64,000 bases of DNA from Methylobacterium sp. (GTDB lineage: Bacteria > Pseudomonadota > Alphaproteobacteria > Rhizobiales > Beijerinckiaceae), in the NCBI GenBank assembly GCA_020253445.1, contig JADCBP010000010.1, positions 1-64,000 on the forward strand, in the 5' to 3' direction. A program made the translations under genes and the position numbers. Below the pieces are notes generated by a model. That model was not told the DNA's origin. It made no database searches and saw only the letters and a list, made by a program, of their open reading frames with translations. Shown one piece after another: positions 49,604 to 59,354 of the stretch; the first letter of the stretch is position 1; the number at the start of each line of letters is the position of its first letter.

Positions 49604-49636
49604 GGGTGCATTTCCTCGGGCGATCGCTTCGTGCCA

Positions 49637-50086
49637 TCAGGTGGCGAGCATGGCCTCGATCTCGGGGAGGGGATGCTTGGTGAGGTCTTTCGGAATCTCG
49701 GCCAGGATGTGATTTCCCGTCTGCCCCAGCTCATCCCTCAGGACAGCCAGGGCTTTCGGCGGTGCGATGATCACCAGCCCCTTGCCAGGGATTTCCCTTT
49801 CCCCGCGCATGAACTCGCGCGCCACATGCCGCAGAAAGGAAGTCTCGGCCATCTCGTGACGGTCTGGCATCTCGCCGGCCGTACGGCGGCCGGAGCCTTT
49901 CTGAAATCGGCCCGGCCGTTCCCCGCCATGCTCCCGGTCGGGAGGGTTCGGATCGGCCTGGAGCGTCATGATCACGCCCAGATCGGGGGTCCGGGAGCTG
50001 CCCTCGTTCCGGGCAAGAATGGCCTTGGCCCCATCCGCGATGAGAACCAGGGCCCCTTTCGGCAAGACAAGATCCAGATGCTTCAC
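49637..50086 (-). CDS. Host-attachment-type protein (PF10116-like)
   Basis: 149-aa protein of the family annotated as required for attachment to host cells. Core pattern: LVLIADGAKAILARNEG near the start, SFLRHVAREFMRGEREIPGKGLVIIAPPKALAVLRDEL in the middle and HILAEIPKDLTKHPLPEIEAML at the end. Many soil and free-living bacteria have it beside PHA and Usp genes, so the name need not reflect function. It is 33 bases upstream of phaC, in one transcription unit. Confidence 0.85.
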   Translation of the reverse strand: MKHLDLVLPKGALVLIADGAKAILARNEGSSRTPDLGVIMTLQADPNPPDREHGGERPGRFQKGSGRRTAGEMPDRHEMAETSFLRHVAREFMRGEREIPGKGLVIIAPPKALAVLRDELGQTGNHILAEIPKDLTKHPLPEIEAMLAT

Positions 50087-50172
50087 GATAAAAATCCGCG
50101 ATGGCCGCGGCCTCCCTGCTGCCCGAACCGCCGCGGCAACCGGAAGGCCGCGCGGACAGGCCGTTGATGCGC

Positions 50173-50559
50173 TTACGAGAGCTGACGAAGCCCCGGTCCG
50201 ATGCCGGGGCTTCCTTGTGCCAACCGAACCAGGGTATTCAGGTTCCTGTTGGCGATCTCACTGATTTCCTTTGCCTCTTCGGTCCAGTCGCGAGAGATGT
50301 TCTCGACGAGATTCCGCTGAAGCTGGGCGAGATTGGCGACGCTCGAAACCTGCCCCAGTTCACCGAGGAACGCGGCCTGCGCCTTCACGCGGCGGCTCAT
50401 GAAATTCATGCCTTCCGCGAGGATTTCAATCTGCGCCTGCATCAGCCGCTGCGGCATGACCATCAACCCGGCGAGATGCTGCTCCAGCGCCGCTGTCACC
50501 TGACGCGTCACCGCTTCGGGGGATGCTCCTTCCCGCTTCCGATTTCCGCCATTGCTCAT
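50173..50559 (-). CDS. Phasin-like granule-associated protein
   Basis: 128-aa, largely helical protein without cysteines or a signal peptide. The region VTRQVTAALEQHLAGLMVMPQRLMQAQIEILAEGMNFMSRRVKAQAAFLGELGQVSSVANLAQLQRNLVENISRDW resembles the phasin/poly-3-hydroxybutyrate granule protein family. I place the start at ATG 50559 (MSNGGNRKREG). It begins the phasin / attachment protein / phaC unit. Phasins coat polyester granules and control their size. Family assignment rests on context plus helical pattern. Confidence 0.8.
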   Translation of the reverse strand: MSNGGNRKREGASPEAVTRQVTAALEQHLAGLMVMPQRLMQAQIEILAEGMNFMSRRVKAQAAFLGELGQVSSVANLAQLQRNLVENISRDWTEEAKEISEIANRNLNTLVRLAQGSPGIGPGLRQLS

Positions 50560-50614
50560 GGTGACTTCCCTCGTTGATCTTTCACGCATGATACCAGAAC
50601 GGGCGACCAGAACT

Positions 50615-50628
50615 CTGATTCATGTCAA
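50615..50628 (-). promoter_or_regulatory. Candidate FNR/FixK-type box upstream of the phasin-phaC unit
   Basis: On the minus strand it reads TTGACATGAATCAG (TTGAY-N4-RTCAA-like, one deviation at the last base). It ends 56 bases before the phasin start, nearly the same distance as the box upstream of usp. Confidence 0.55.
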
Positions 50629-50689
50629 TTCAGGGCCGACACCGCATCGCGGCCGTCGGACGAGCGGCCCCGGAGGCACGATCCCGGTT

Positions 50690-51895
50690 TCATCGGCGCA
50701 CCGTGATGCGGGCGCCATCCGCGAGCCGATCGCTGGGGTGGAGCACGATTTGCTGGCCTGCGCCGAGGCCGGAGAGAACCTGCGCCTCGCGCAGGTTCCT
50801 TTCGCCGATCTCGAGGGGATGAAGCCTGGCGCGCCCTTGCTCCACCACATAGGTTGCCCAACGGTCCCCGTGCCGGAACAGGGCGCCAAGGGGGATGGAG
50901 ACGACATCTTCCCCATGCCAGACAGAAATGCGGACAATCACACGAAATCCATGCCCCAGGCGCCGGAAGCGATCCCGCGGCTCGAGCAGATCAAGAACGA
51001 CCCTGACCCTCTGCTCCTCGATCCCCAGGGCGGAAACCTTCGTGAAGCCGGATGGTTCGATCCGGGCCACACGGGCTGCCAGCGCACCCTCTCCGCCCCA
51101 GTTCTCGATGCGCGCATTCCCGCCTTCCGCCACCCGCAGCGCATCGCGGGAGACAAGGTCCACCGCGATCTCCAGATCGGCGGTATCGCCGATCTCGAGC
51201 AGCAACTGGCCGGGCTGGACGACCTGCGCGCTTTCGACCGCAAGACGCAGCACGCGACCGCTCTCGGGCGCCCGGATCTCGATGCAGCAGGGAGTGCGGC
51301 CAGGGGCGTCCTCCCCGGGCTGAAGCCGCAGGGCCTGCGCCTGGTCGAATTCGTGGCGGCGCAAATCCAGCGTGGCCGAGGTGCTTGCGAGCGCGGCTTC
51401 CGCCGTGTCGACCGCGAGAAGGGCCTGCTGATGCGCCCGTTCGGTCACGGCCTGGCGGGCGAGAAGGGTCTGCGAGCGCTGCAATTCCGCCCGCGCGAAT
51501 TCCAGCTGCGCCCTTGCCTGCCGCATCTGGGCAGCCGCCAGTTCCACGGCGGCTCGCGCGGCTTCGACCGCGGCCTCCTGGACCTGAAGCGACCGGAAAT
51601 CGAGCAGCGAGGGATCGACCGGCTCGATGCGGGCGACAATGGTCTCGTCCCTGATCACCGCGTCCCCGGTTCTCAGTTGCGAGCGGCGGACCTTGCCGAG
51701 CAGGGGCGCCGAGATGGTATAGACATTCCGCACGCGCGAGATGCCCTCATCCTCGACCGTCACCTCCATCGGGCCGCGCGTGACGACATGCATGTCCACC
51801 GGCACGGGCTGGGGCCAGAGCGCCCACATGCCCGCCGCCGCGAGAGCCAGTCCGATCGCGACGACGGGCAGCGCGCGTGTCCAGTTCGGGGCCAT
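50690..51895 (-). CDS. HlyD/MacA-type periplasmic adaptor
   Basis: 401-aa membrane-fusion protein. Residues 7-30 form an anchor (VVAIGLALAAAGMWALWPQ). Then VDMHVVTRGPMEVTVEDEGISRVRNVYTISAPLLGKVRRSQLRTGDAV, a long coiled-coil hairpin, IRAPESGRVLRLAVESAQVVQPGQLLLEIGDTADLEIAVDLVSRDAL, and a C-terminal part with VLSGLGAGQQIVLHPSDRLADGARITVRR. Third gene of an ATPase-permease-adaptor operon starting near 55000; 4 bases after the permease stop. Exported compound unknown. Confidence 0.9.
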   Translation of the reverse strand: MAPNWTRALPVVAIGLALAAAGMWALWPQPVPVDMHVVTRGPMEVTVEDEGISRVRNVYTISAPLLGKVRRSQLRTGDAVIRDETIVARIEPVDPSLLDFRSLQVQEAAVEAARAAVELAAAQMRQARAQLEFARAELQRSQTLLARQAVTERAHQQALLAVDTAEAALASTSATLDLRRHEFDQAQALRLQPGEDAPGRTPCCIEIRAPESGRVLRLAVESAQVVQPGQLLLEIGDTADLEIAVDLVSRDALRVAEGGNARIENWGGEGALAARVARIEPSGFTKVSALGIEEQRVRVVLDLLEPRDRFRRLGHGFRVIVRISVWHGEDVVSIPLGALFRHGDRWATYVVEQGRARLHPLEIGERNLREAQVLSGLGAGQQIVLHPSDRLADGARITVRR

Positions 51896-51898
51896 GCC

Positions 51899-54259
51899 TC
51901 ACTCCCGCGTTTTCAGCACTGCGACAAGGTCCAGCCTGTCGATCCGCCGCCGCACCAGCAGCGCCGACAGAAGCGCTGCGGCGATCACCACAAGGCTCGC
52001 AAACCCATAGGCTTCGCGCCCGACCACCAGCGGCACGCGATAAAGCTCGCTGGAAAACCCGAGCGCCATGCCGGCGGCAAAACCATGGCCGATCGCCCAG
52101 CCCAGAGGCTGCGCCACCAGGACGATGATCGCGATCTCGCCGATGAGCAGGCCGGAAACCTCCCCCCGCGTGAAGCCCAGCACACGCAGGCTCGCCATTT
52201 CATGCCCCTGCTCGGAAAGGGTGATGCGCGCGACATTGTAGACAACGCCAAAGGCGATCGTCGCGGCCAGGCTCACATAGATCGTGACCATGGTCAGAAG
52301 GTTCTGCGCCAGGGTGTCCCGGAATTGCCGGAGGGAGACGCGCTGGAGTGCGATGAAGCTCGCCTTGGGCAAGTGCTTGAGCCTTTCGAACAGTTCGGAC
52401 TGGCCGGCGGCATCATAGCGCACATGAACGCCGCTGATGAGATCGGGCTCGCGCATGATCCGGTTCAGCGCATCGAGGTTCATGAAGGCCGTGAGGCCCA
52501 GATAGCCCTGGATCACGGTCGTGACAGGCACGAGAACCACGCGACGATCCCTTTCGAGAAGCTCCACCTCGACCACGTCGCCCGGCCTCGCGCGCAGGAT
52601 GCCGGCCAGGGCATCGGAGAGGGCAATTCCGGGCCCATCGAGCGCGGCAACCCGGAACTCCTGATCCAGCACGCGGCTCAGTTGCGCATCGGGCGGCTTG
52701 CCGGCAAGCGCGACGCGCCGATGCAGCGGACCATGGCGCAATTCGACGGGCACGATGCGATAGGGCTCCGCCGCGAGGATCGCGGGCAGCCGCGCGACAT
52801 CCTGCAGGGACCGCCGGGGCTGCTCCTCGGCGAAACTGATGGTCGCATCCTGGCGCTCGGACCGCTGAAAGGTTGCGTCGATCATGAATTCGCTTGCCCC
52901 GAAAACCCACAGCGTCCCGGTCAGGATCGCGGTGGAAAGGGCGATCCCGATGATGGCAGAAGCGGTTCGCAACGGCCAGCGCAGCAGGTGCCGAAGCACC
53001 ATGCGAAGGCTGCCGGGGAGCCGGACCGCAAAGCGGAAACCGGAAAACATGCGGTGATAGGCTGGCGGCTCCGGTGGCGACATCGCCACTGCCGGAGGAA
53101 GGCGCATGGCCTCGAGCAATACCCGGACGGCGCCGGCCAGACCGGAAACCAGCCCCGCCGCGGCGCCGATCAGGTAGGTCTGCGGGTCCATCCGGAAGAT
53201 CAGGAACGGGAAGTGGAAGAAATCCGCATAGAGGCGGGCCGCCCCACGCCCGAGCCAGGTTCCGACAATCGCGCCGATGAGGATGCCGGACACCGCGATG
53301 ACCGCGACAAACTTGAGGTAATGCGAAAGAATGGCGACGCCGGAATATCCAACCGCCTTCAACAGGCCGATCTGCTGGCGCTCGAGCGCGATCAGGCGGG
53401 CGAGGGTCATGTTCACCAGCAGGGCCGCGGCAATCAGGAAGATCGGCGGCGTGATGCGGCTCATCGCGCGCAGTTGCAGCAACTCGGCATCGAGGAAGGC
53501 ATGCGAGGTCTGGTCCTTGCGTCCATAAGCACCCCGGCCGCCATGGCGGGCGAGCATGGCGTCGATCCGTTCGATGACATTCGCCTGCGAGGCACCGGGT
53601 CCCAGTTTCAGGTGCAGGCTCGAAAAGGCGCCCTCGAGATCATAGGCTGCCGCCAAGACGCGCTCGCGCATCCAGATGATGCCGAAGCGCCTGTCATCCG
53701 GCATCAGGTCCCAGGGGCCGACGGCGTAGATGAACTCCGGCGAGAGGGCGACCCCCACCACGAGAAGCGACCGCTTCCGGCCGTTCAGGATCGCCTCGAA
53801 GCTGGAGCCGGGACCGAAGCCATGCGCCCGGGCGAAGGGCTCGCTGATGACCACTTCCCCATCCGCGCCGGGCTGGGGCTCCCGGCCCTGGCGGATGGTG
53901 AGCAGATTGAGCCGCTGTTCGGCGAGATCGGGCAGCGAGACAAAGAGCCCGGAAGCCGGGGCCTCCATTCCGGGTATGGAGAGCAGGGCGATCTTCTCGA
54001 TGCGGGGTTCGACAGCCTGAATGCCGGGAATGCCGGCGATCTCCTCCGCCAGGGCGCGCGGCGCGCGCGTCACCTGCGCGAAGATATCGGCAAAGCGGTT
54101 GCGCTCGTAATAGGCATTCCGGGTTTCGTTCAGGGAGGCATAGGTCCCCACGCCAAGCACCAGGGTCGCAACCCCGGAAGCCATCACGAAGGCAATGGCC
54201 AGAACCTGCGGCCAGAGCCTCAGGATATCGCGCAGGAGCTTGCGGTCGAGGACGGACAC
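51899..54259 (-). CDS. FtsX-type ABC transporter permease (two MacB-like halves)
   Basis: 786-aa inner-membrane protein. The N-terminal helix (residues 14-38) is followed by a periplasmic domain ([39 protein letters not shown]). The first FtsX-type helix bundle is near residues 265-400, with [30 protein letters not shown] second set lies near 425-450 and 650-780, with [28 protein letters not shown]. This double arrangement is typical of permeases acting with LolD/MacB-like ATPases. The start is 3 bases after the ATPase stop. It completes an efflux or lipid/substrate export complex. Confidence 0.9.
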   Translation of the reverse strand: MSVLDRKLLRDILRLWPQVLAIAFVMASGVATLVLGVGTYASLNETRNAYYERNRFADIFAQVTRAPRALAEEIAGIPGIQAVEPRIEKIALLSIPGMEAPASGLFVSLPDLAEQRLNLLTIRQGREPQPGADGEVVISEPFARAHGFGPGSSFEAILNGRKRSLLVVGVALSPEFIYAVGPWDLMPDDRRFGIIWMRERVLAAAYDLEGAFSSLHLKLGPGASQANVIERIDAMLARHGGRGAYGRKDQTSHAFLDAELLQLRAMSRITPPIFLIAAALLVNMTLARLIALERQQIGLLKAVGYSGVAILSHYLKFVAVIAVSGILIGAIVGTWLGRGAARLYADFFHFPFLIFRMDPQTYLIGAAAGLVSGLAGAVRVLLEAMRLPPAVAMSPPEPPAYHRMFSGFRFAVRLPGSLRMVLRHLLRWPLRTASAIIGIALSTAILTGTLWVFGASEFMIDATFQRSERQDATISFAEEQPRRSLQDVARLPAILAAEPYRIVPVELRHGPLHRRVALAGKPPDAQLSRVLDQEFRVAALDGPGIALSDALAGILRARPGDVVEVELLERDRRVVLVPVTTVIQGYLGLTAFMNLDALNRIMREPDLISGVHVRYDAAGQSELFERLKHLPKASFIALQRVSLRQFRDTLAQNLLTMVTIYVSLAATIAFGVVYNVARITLSEQGHEMASLRVLGFTRGEVSGLLIGEIAIIVLVAQPLGWAIGHGFAAGMALGFSSELYRVPLVVGREAYGFASLVVIAAALLSALLVRRRIDRLDLVAVLKTRE

Positions 54260-54262
54260 GCT

Positions 54263-54985
54263 TCACCAGCTGACTTCCGAGGCCGCTCGCCGGCGCTCGT
54301 TGCGGATGCTCGATGCGATCCGGCCATCGGCAAAGCGAACCACGCGATCGGCAATGTCCTGGATCGCGGCATTATGGGTGATGACGATCGTCGTCGTGCC
54401 CAGTTCGGCATTCGAGGCCGTGAGCGCCTCGAGGACACGAATGCCGGTGCGGGAATCAAGCGCGCCGGTCGGCTCGTCGCAGAGCAGCACATCCGGCCGC
54501 TTGGCAATCGCCCGCGCGATGGCGACACGCTGCTGCTCTCCGCCGGAGAGCTCGGCGGGGAAATGATCCAGCCGATTGCCAAGGTCGACGAGGCCGAGCG
54601 CATCCTCCGGGCGCATCGGGTTCCGCGCAATCTCCGTCACGAGCTGCACATTCTCCCGGGCGGTCAGGCTGGGCACGAGATTGTAGAACTGGAAGACGAA
54701 GCCGACATGGTCACGACGGTAGAGCGTAAGCTCGCGCTCGCTCATGCGCGTGAGGTCGTGATCCTTGAACCAGGCCTCGCCGGAGGTCGGCGTGTCAAGC
54801 CCGCCAATGATGTTGAGGAAGGTGGATTTGCCGGAGCCCGAAGGCCCGAGGATCACCACGAACTCGCCCGCGCGCGCTTCGAAATCGACGCCGCGCAGGG
54901 CGTGAACCTCGACATCGCCGGACCGATAGACCTTCGCGAGGCCCGCGATCCGGAAAACCGGTTGCTGGTTTGCTTCTGCCGCCAT
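54263..54985 (-). CDS. ABC transporter ATP-binding protein (MacB/LolD-type)
   Basis: 240 aa from ATG 54985, which has a GGAG site just upstream; in-frame starts at 55042 and 55099 would give 259 or 278 aa, the last one running into the FNR-like box. All motifs are complete: [18 protein letters not shown] (Walker A), [20 protein letters not shown] (Q-loop), [32 protein letters not shown] (signature and Walker B) and IVITHNAAI (switch His). First gene of the operon with the FtsX-type permease and HlyD-type adaptor, divergent from the P-type ATPase. Confidence 0.93.
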   Translation of the reverse strand: MAAEANQQPVFRIAGLAKVYRSGDVEVHALRGVDFEARAGEFVVILGPSGSGKSTFLNIIGGLDTPTSGEAWFKDHDLTRMSERELTLYRRDHVGFVFQFYNLVPSLTARENVQLVTEIARNPMRPEDALGLVDLGNRLDHFPAELSGGEQQRVAIARAIAKRPDVLLCDEPTGALDSRTGIRVLEALTASNAELGTTTIVITHNAAIQDIADRVVRFADGRIASSIRNERRRAASEVSW

Positions 54986-55085
54986 CGGCTCCAACGCTTC
55001 TCTCTCGGATGGAGCCTCTCCGCATGCTGCCGGCATGGCCATTCCGCCCGATGCTTCAGAAGGCCACCGGGGCCGCCCTTGCGCC

Positions 55086-55099
55086 TTGACAGGCATCAA
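55086..55099. promoter_or_regulatory. Candidate FNR/FixK-type box in a divergent promoter
   Basis: TTGACAGGCATCAA, a near-perfect TTGAY-N4-RTCAA palindrome, between the leftward exporter operon (start 54985) and the rightward P-type ATPase (start 55192). It is roughly 100 and 92 bases from the two starts, so it could serve either or both. Confidence 0.7.
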
Positions 55100-55191
55100 G
55101 GAGCCTCGCGCCTTTGCGGGTGAATGATAAACTGAAACCTCGGGTTTGCGAATTCGCGGCCCGTTCCTCGGATCGGAGTGGAACTTTCGCG

Positions 55192-57744
55192 ATGGAAAGG
55201 CCGTCGGGTCTGAGTTCGGAGGAGGCGCGCCGGCAGCTTGCCCTCGATGGCTTCAACGAATTGCCGAAGACCGGCGCCCGGAGCTTCTGGCGTGTCTGCA
55301 TCGAAGTCCTGCATGAGCCGATGCTGGGGCTGCTGCTCGCCGGGGGGCTCGTCTATCTGGCGCTCGGCGATCGCGCCGAGGCGTTGATCCTGCTCTGCTT
55401 CGCGATGCTCTCCATCTCCATCACCGTGGTGCAGGAAATGCGGACGGAGCGCGTTCTGGAGGCGCTGCGGGATCTCACCAGCCCCCGCGCGCTGGTCATT
55501 CGGGACGGGCAGCGCCAGCGCATCCCGGGCCGGGAGGTTGTGCGCGGCGACCTCATCCTGCTGGCCGAGGGTGATCGTGTTCCCGCCGATGCCGATCTGG
55601 TCGAGGTGACGCATCTCGAACTGGACGAATCCCTGCTGACCGGAGAATCGGTGCCCGTCCGCAAGCGCGTGGCCGGCAGCGGAGCGGAGCCCCTGCCGCG
55701 ACCGCCCGGCGAAAGCGAGCATGCGAGGGTCTATTCCGGTTCTCTCGTGGTCCGCGGATCGGGGCTGGCGATGGTGCATGCAACCGGCCCGAAGAGCGAG
55801 ATCGGCCGGATTGGCGCCTCGCTCGCGAAGCTCGAGGGCGAGGCCCCGCGCCTTCGGGCGGAAACGCGCCGCCTGGTGAGGGTCGCGGCCTTCCTTGGCA
55901 TCATGGTCAGCCTTGTCGTCGTTCTTCTGTATGGCCTCACGCGCGCGGACTGGCTGGCCGCGCTCCTTGCCGGCATCGCGCTCGGAATGGCGATGCTGCC
56001 GGAGGAATTCCCGGTCGTGCTGACGGTTTTCCTCGCCATGGGAGCCTGGCGGATCTCGAAGGCGCGCGTGCTCACCCGTCGCAGCGCCGCGATCGAGACC
56101 CTGGGTGCCACGACCGTGCTGTGCACCGACAAGACCGGCACCCTGACCGAAAACCGCATGTCGATCGTCGAGTTGTGGAAGGCGGGCGGAGCATCGCGTC
56201 GCCTGGGCCGGGACGAGACCGTCGGGACGCTCGAGCCCGAATATGCGAGCATCATCCGGATCGGGCGCCTGGCAAGCGCTCCCGTGCCCTTCGATCCCAT
56301 GGAACGGGCGTTCCTCGCCTGTGCCGGGCCTGCGGCCGAAGGCGAAAATCGCCTCGTGCACGGCTTCGGGCTCACGCCGCATTTGCTCGCGATGACCCAG
56401 ATATGGGAGCGGGAAGATCGTCGCACGAAACTCGCGGCGGCCAAGGGCGCGCCCGAGGCGATCATGCAGCTTTGCGCGATGGACGAGGGTCGGAAAGCCG
56501 AGATTTCGGCCGCGGTGGATGCCATGGCCGCGCGGGGCTTGCGTGTTCTCGGCGTCGCAGGGGGGGAATGGGAGGGGCCGGAACTCCCTCATGCCCAGAC
56601 CGGGATTCCATTCGCCTTCCTCGGCCTGGTCGGCCTCGCCGATCCCTTGCGGGCCAGCGTGCCGGATGCCATTCGGGATTGCCGGCGGGCGGGCATCCAC
56701 GTCGTCATGATCACGGGCGACCATCCCGTAACCGCGCGCGAGATCGCGCGCCAGGCAGGGCTGGAGCATGGCATGGTCGTGACCGGTGCCGAACTCGACC
56801 GCCTCGACGATGCCGCATTGCGGCGCATCATGAGCGAGACTGCGGTTTTCGCGCGCATCTCGCCCGAACAGAAGCTCCGCATCGTCGAGGCCTTCAAGGC
56901 GCGGGGCGAAATCGTCGCCATGACCGGGGACGGGGTGAACGACGCGCCCTCGCTGAAGGCGGCGCATATCGGCGTCGCGATGGGTGGGCGAGGCACGGAT
57001 GTCGCACGCGAGGCCTCGTCGATCGTTCTGCTGGACGATGATTTCGGTTCGATCGTCGAGGCAATCCGGCTTGGCCGGCGCATCTATGACAATCTGCGCA
57101 AGGCGATGGGGTTCATCATCGCCGTGCATGTTCCCATTGCCGGGATGGCGTTGCTCCCTCTCGTTCTGGGAATGCCGATCCTTTTCACGCCCATTCACAT
57201 CGCATTCCTGGAAATGGTCATTGATCCGGTCAGTTCGCTGGCTTTCGAAGCCGAGGAGGAGGAGGCGGACATCATGGCCCGGCCGCCTCGCAAGCCGGAG
57301 GAACGGCTTGTCTCGGTTTCCCTGATCGGCTGGGCCGGTCTGTGCGGAACGGTCGCCTTCCTGCCCGTGGCCGCATTCGCCTGGCTTGGCGCCCGAAATG
57401 GCATGGCCACGGATGAATTGCGCGCGCTGGTTTTCGTGACGCTCGTGCTGAATGTCATCAGCCTGATCTTCGTCTTTCGGGCATTTGGGGCCTCGCTGCG
57501 CGGGGCATTCCTGCGTCCGAACCGCACGCTCTTCATCGTGCTGGCGGCCATTGCCGGCCTGCTCGCGCTGTCCCTGCTATGGCCGCAAACCCGCGCGGTG
57601 TTTCGCTTCGTACCCCTGCAGGCCGAAGATCTGCTGCTCGTGGCATGGAGCGCGCTCGCCGTGCTCGTTGGCCTCGAAGCGGTGAAAAAGCTGAAAAACC
57701 CGGTAATCGGGCAAACCCGCGCCGCCACGAAAAGACTGACATAG
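55192..57744 (+). CDS. Cation-transporting P-type ATPase (P2-like)
   Basis: 850-aa ion pump. The N-terminus [24 protein letters not shown] is the usual cytoplasmic start, and about ten membrane helices are present. Functional motifs are intact: LLTGESVPV (actuator), [11 protein letters not shown] with the phosphorylated Asp, [15 protein letters not shown], and [34 protein letters not shown]. The membrane motif in helix 4 reads PEEFPVV, unlike the PEGLP of typical calcium pumps, so ion specificity is uncertain. I start at ATG 55192; the frame is open from 55114. A hairpin AGCCCGG-CAGG-CCGGGCT follows the stop at 57755-57772. Likely controlled by the box at 55086. Confidence 0.93.
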   Translation: MERPSGLSSEEARRQLALDGFNELPKTGARSFWRVCIEVLHEPMLGLLLAGGLVYLALGDRAEALILLCFAMLSISITVVQEMRTERVLEALRDLTSPRALVIRDGQRQRIPGREVVRGDLILLAEGDRVPADADLVEVTHLELDESLLTGESVPVRKRVAGSGAEPLPRPPGESEHARVYSGSLVVRGSGLAMVHATGPKSEIGRIGASLAKLEGEAPRLRAETRRLVRVAAFLGIMVSLVVVLLYGLTRADWLAALLAGIALGMAMLPEEFPVVLTVFLAMGAWRISKARVLTRRSAAIETLGATTVLCTDKTGTLTENRMSIVELWKAGGASRRLGRDETVGTLEPEYASIIRIGRLASAPVPFDPMERAFLACAGPAAEGENRLVHGFGLTPHLLAMTQIWEREDRRTKLAAAKGAPEAIMQLCAMDEGRKAEISAAVDAMAARGLRVLGVAGGEWEGPELPHAQTGIPFAFLGLVGLADPLRASVPDAIRDCRRAGIHVVMITGDHPVTAREIARQAGLEHGMVVTGAELDRLDDAALRRIMSETAVFARISPEQKLRIVEAFKARGEIVAMTGDGVNDAPSLKAAHIGVAMGGRGTDVAREASSIVLLDDDFGSIVEAIRLGRRIYDNLRKAMGFIIAVHVPIAGMALLPLVLGMPILFTPIHIAFLEMVIDPVSSLAFEAEEEEADIMARPPRKPEERLVSVSLIGWAGLCGTVAFLPVAAFAWLGARNGMATDELRALVFVTLVLNVISLIFVFRAFGASLRGAFLRPNRTLFIVLAAIAGLLALSLLWPQTRAVFRFVPLQAEDLLLVAWSALAVLVGLEAVKKLKNPVIGQTRAATKRLT

Positions 57745-57754
57745 CGCAATGCCC

Positions 57755-57772
57755 AGCCCGGCAGGCCGGGCT
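57755..57772. terminator. Hairpin after the P-type ATPase gene
   Basis: Seven-base perfect stem AGCCCGG/CCGGGCT with a CAGG loop, 10 bases after the stop codon. There is no T-run, so it may be a Rho-assisted terminator or simply a stabilising 3' end. Confidence 0.4.
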
Positions 57773-57806
57773 AGCAAGGCTTGATCCGTTGCAGGGAGCA
57801 TCCCCC

Positions 57807-57937
57807 ATGAAGAAGATGACAGCCGCCGTCTTCGTGGAGCCCGGTCGCATCGTTTCTCGCTGGACGAGATCGAGAAGGCCTGTGAGCTCTTCTCCCATCA
57901 GCGCGACGGGGTCATCAAGATCGCCATCACACCCTGA
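57807..57937 (+). pseudogene. Zinc alcohol dehydrogenase reduced to its two ends
   Basis: The start reads MKKMTAAVFVEPGRI, the beginning of a medium-chain alcohol dehydrogenase. About 45 bases in, after a frame change, the sequence reads SLDEIEKACELFSHQRDGVIKIAITP and stops at 57935-57937: the exact end of such an enzyme. Some 300 internal residues are deleted. A ribosome site and ATG remain, so a short peptide could be made, but no enzyme. Alcohol dehydrogenases often sit in FNR-controlled PHA/Usp islands, so this is probably the relic of one. Confidence 0.78.
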
Positions 57938-57971
57938 TCCGACCTGAACCGCCATTCGCCGGCATGGAAGC

Positions 57972-59123
57972 ATGATGAACCCCTGGGAGATCTGGTTCTG
58001 GCCATGGTTCGCGCATTCCGGCGGTGCGGCGAGCGAGGAGCGCGCGAAACCCGCGGATGCGGTGGATGGGGCGCGCTTCGTGCCCGAAGACGAGTGGACG
58101 ACACGCGGGCGCGTCGCGCTCGAACTGCATGAACTTCGCCTGCGAGATTTCTCGCGATCCCGAACGGGGCGAGCCGCGATTCTGGTCACGCCCTTCGCGC
58201 TTCACGATGCGATCCTTGCGGATCTCGCCCCCGGACACAGCCTGGTTCAGACATTGCTTGACCATGGCTGCAAGCGCCTGTTCCTGGTCGAATGGGCATC
58301 GGCGACCAGGGAGAGCCGCTACCAGACGATCGACAGCCAATTGGCCGCGCTCCATGTCGCGATCGATGAGATCGGCGGTCCGGTGGATCTCATCGGGCTT
58401 TGCCAGGGCGGCTGGCTGTCGCTGATCTACGCCGCACGATTTCCCGGAAAGATCGGTCGCCTCGTGCTTGCCGGCGCACCCGTCGACTTTGCCGCTTCCG
58501 CATTGTCGGGGGCCACGGGGGCCACGGCGGCCTTTCTGCTCGAGGCCGTGAAACGGGGCGGAGATGGCGTGATCCGGGGGGCCGACCTGCTCGCCCTCTG
58601 GGCCGGACCCGCGGACCGCATGGCCATTGCGATGCAGGCCTTGCAGATCACCGACCCGGACCGGGAAGAAAGGGGGCAACGGGCGCTGCGGAACTTCCTG
58701 CGCTGGCATGAGCGGACGCTGGACTTGCCGGAGGCCTATTTCACGCAGGTTCTCACCCTGCTCTACCAGGAAAACAGGCTGGCGCGCGGTCAGATGACCG
58801 CGCTGGGCAGGACCATCGCGCCCGACATGGTCGATTGTCCTGTTGCGCTCCTGGCGGGGGATAGCGACATGGTCGCACCCCCTGACCAGGTCTTCGCGGC
58901 CGCCAGACTTGTGGGGGGAGGAGCGTCGAGGTTCCTGTTGCGCGAGGCCCGATCCGCGCATCTCGCTCTCTTCATGGGGAGAGACACCCTGGCCATGGAA
59001 TGGCCCGCGATCGCGGGCTGGCTGCTGGCAGGCCGCGGCGAGGCACGGAAAGGGCGCGCGCCGGGGACACAGATCATCGTTCCGCAAGATGGTCCCAAGA
59101 GCGGCAAGGGAAGCCGAGCCTGA
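57972..59123 (+). CDS. Alpha/beta hydrolase related to PHA synthase
   Basis: 383-aa protein with an alpha/beta-hydrolase core. The nucleophile box GPVDLIGLCQGGWLSLIYAARFPGKIG holds a Cys (G-x-C-x-G), as PhaC proteins do rather than the Ser of lipases. The upstream LDHGCKRLFLVEWASATRESRYQTIDSQLAALHVAIDEIG resembles the PhaC strand order. The Asp is probably in ALLAGDSDMVAPPDQVF and the His in REARSAHLALFMG. It lacks the PhaC N-terminal domain, so it may be a PHA-related hydrolase, transferase or diverged synthase. It follows the alcohol dehydrogenase relic in the stress/PHA island. Confidence 0.8.
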   Translation: MMNPWEIWFWPWFAHSGGAASEERAKPADAVDGARFVPEDEWTTRGRVALELHELRLRDFSRSRTGRAAILVTPFALHDAILADLAPGHSLVQTLLDHGCKRLFLVEWASATRESRYQTIDSQLAALHVAIDEIGGPVDLIGLCQGGWLSLIYAARFPGKIGRLVLAGAPVDFAASALSGATGATAAFLLEAVKRGGDGVIRGADLLALWAGPADRMAIAMQALQITDPDREERGQRALRNFLRWHERTLDLPEAYFTQVLTLLYQENRLARGQMTALGRTIAPDMVDCPVALLAGDSDMVAPPDQVFAAARLVGGGASRFLLREARSAHLALFMGRDTLAMEWPAIAGWLLAGRGEARKGRAPGTQIIVPQDGPKSGKGSRA

Positions 59124-59354
59124 TCATCGCGGATGTCTTTGATCATCATGGATGTTTTTGCCGAACTCCGCCGCCTGGCGCAGCGAGCACCTGTTCGGAC
59201 AGGGCCCGCAGCGCTGCAATGCCAGCCGCATCTTCCTTGATGCGGAAAGGATGGGGGCCGGATCGCCCCGGAGGCAATGTGCTTCCCGTCTGTTCCCGCC
59301 GCGCCTGACGCCGATTTTCTCCCGCGGCGCGGGCCCGCGCCGGAGCATGGCAGA
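59124..59354. other. Short gene-free stretch
   Basis: 231 bases between convergent genes. I see no gene I can defend. Around 59136 there is a TTGATCATCATGGA that only half resembles an FNR-type box. Confidence 0.3.

Noticed and set aside
50552-55123. A 1523-codon open frame opposite the exporter genes
   Set aside because: It is a shadow of three well-supported genes on the minus strand, with His/Arg/Gln-rich composition typical of antisense frames in GC-rich DNA.
57781-57794. TTGATCCGTTGCAG as an FNR-type box before the alcohol dehydrogenase relic
   Set aside because: Only the left half fits and it lies too close to the start codon to be a convincing activator site.
59136-59149. TTGATCATCATGGA as an FNR-type box
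   Set aside because: Only the left half-site matches and it lies between convergent gene ends, where no promoter is needed.
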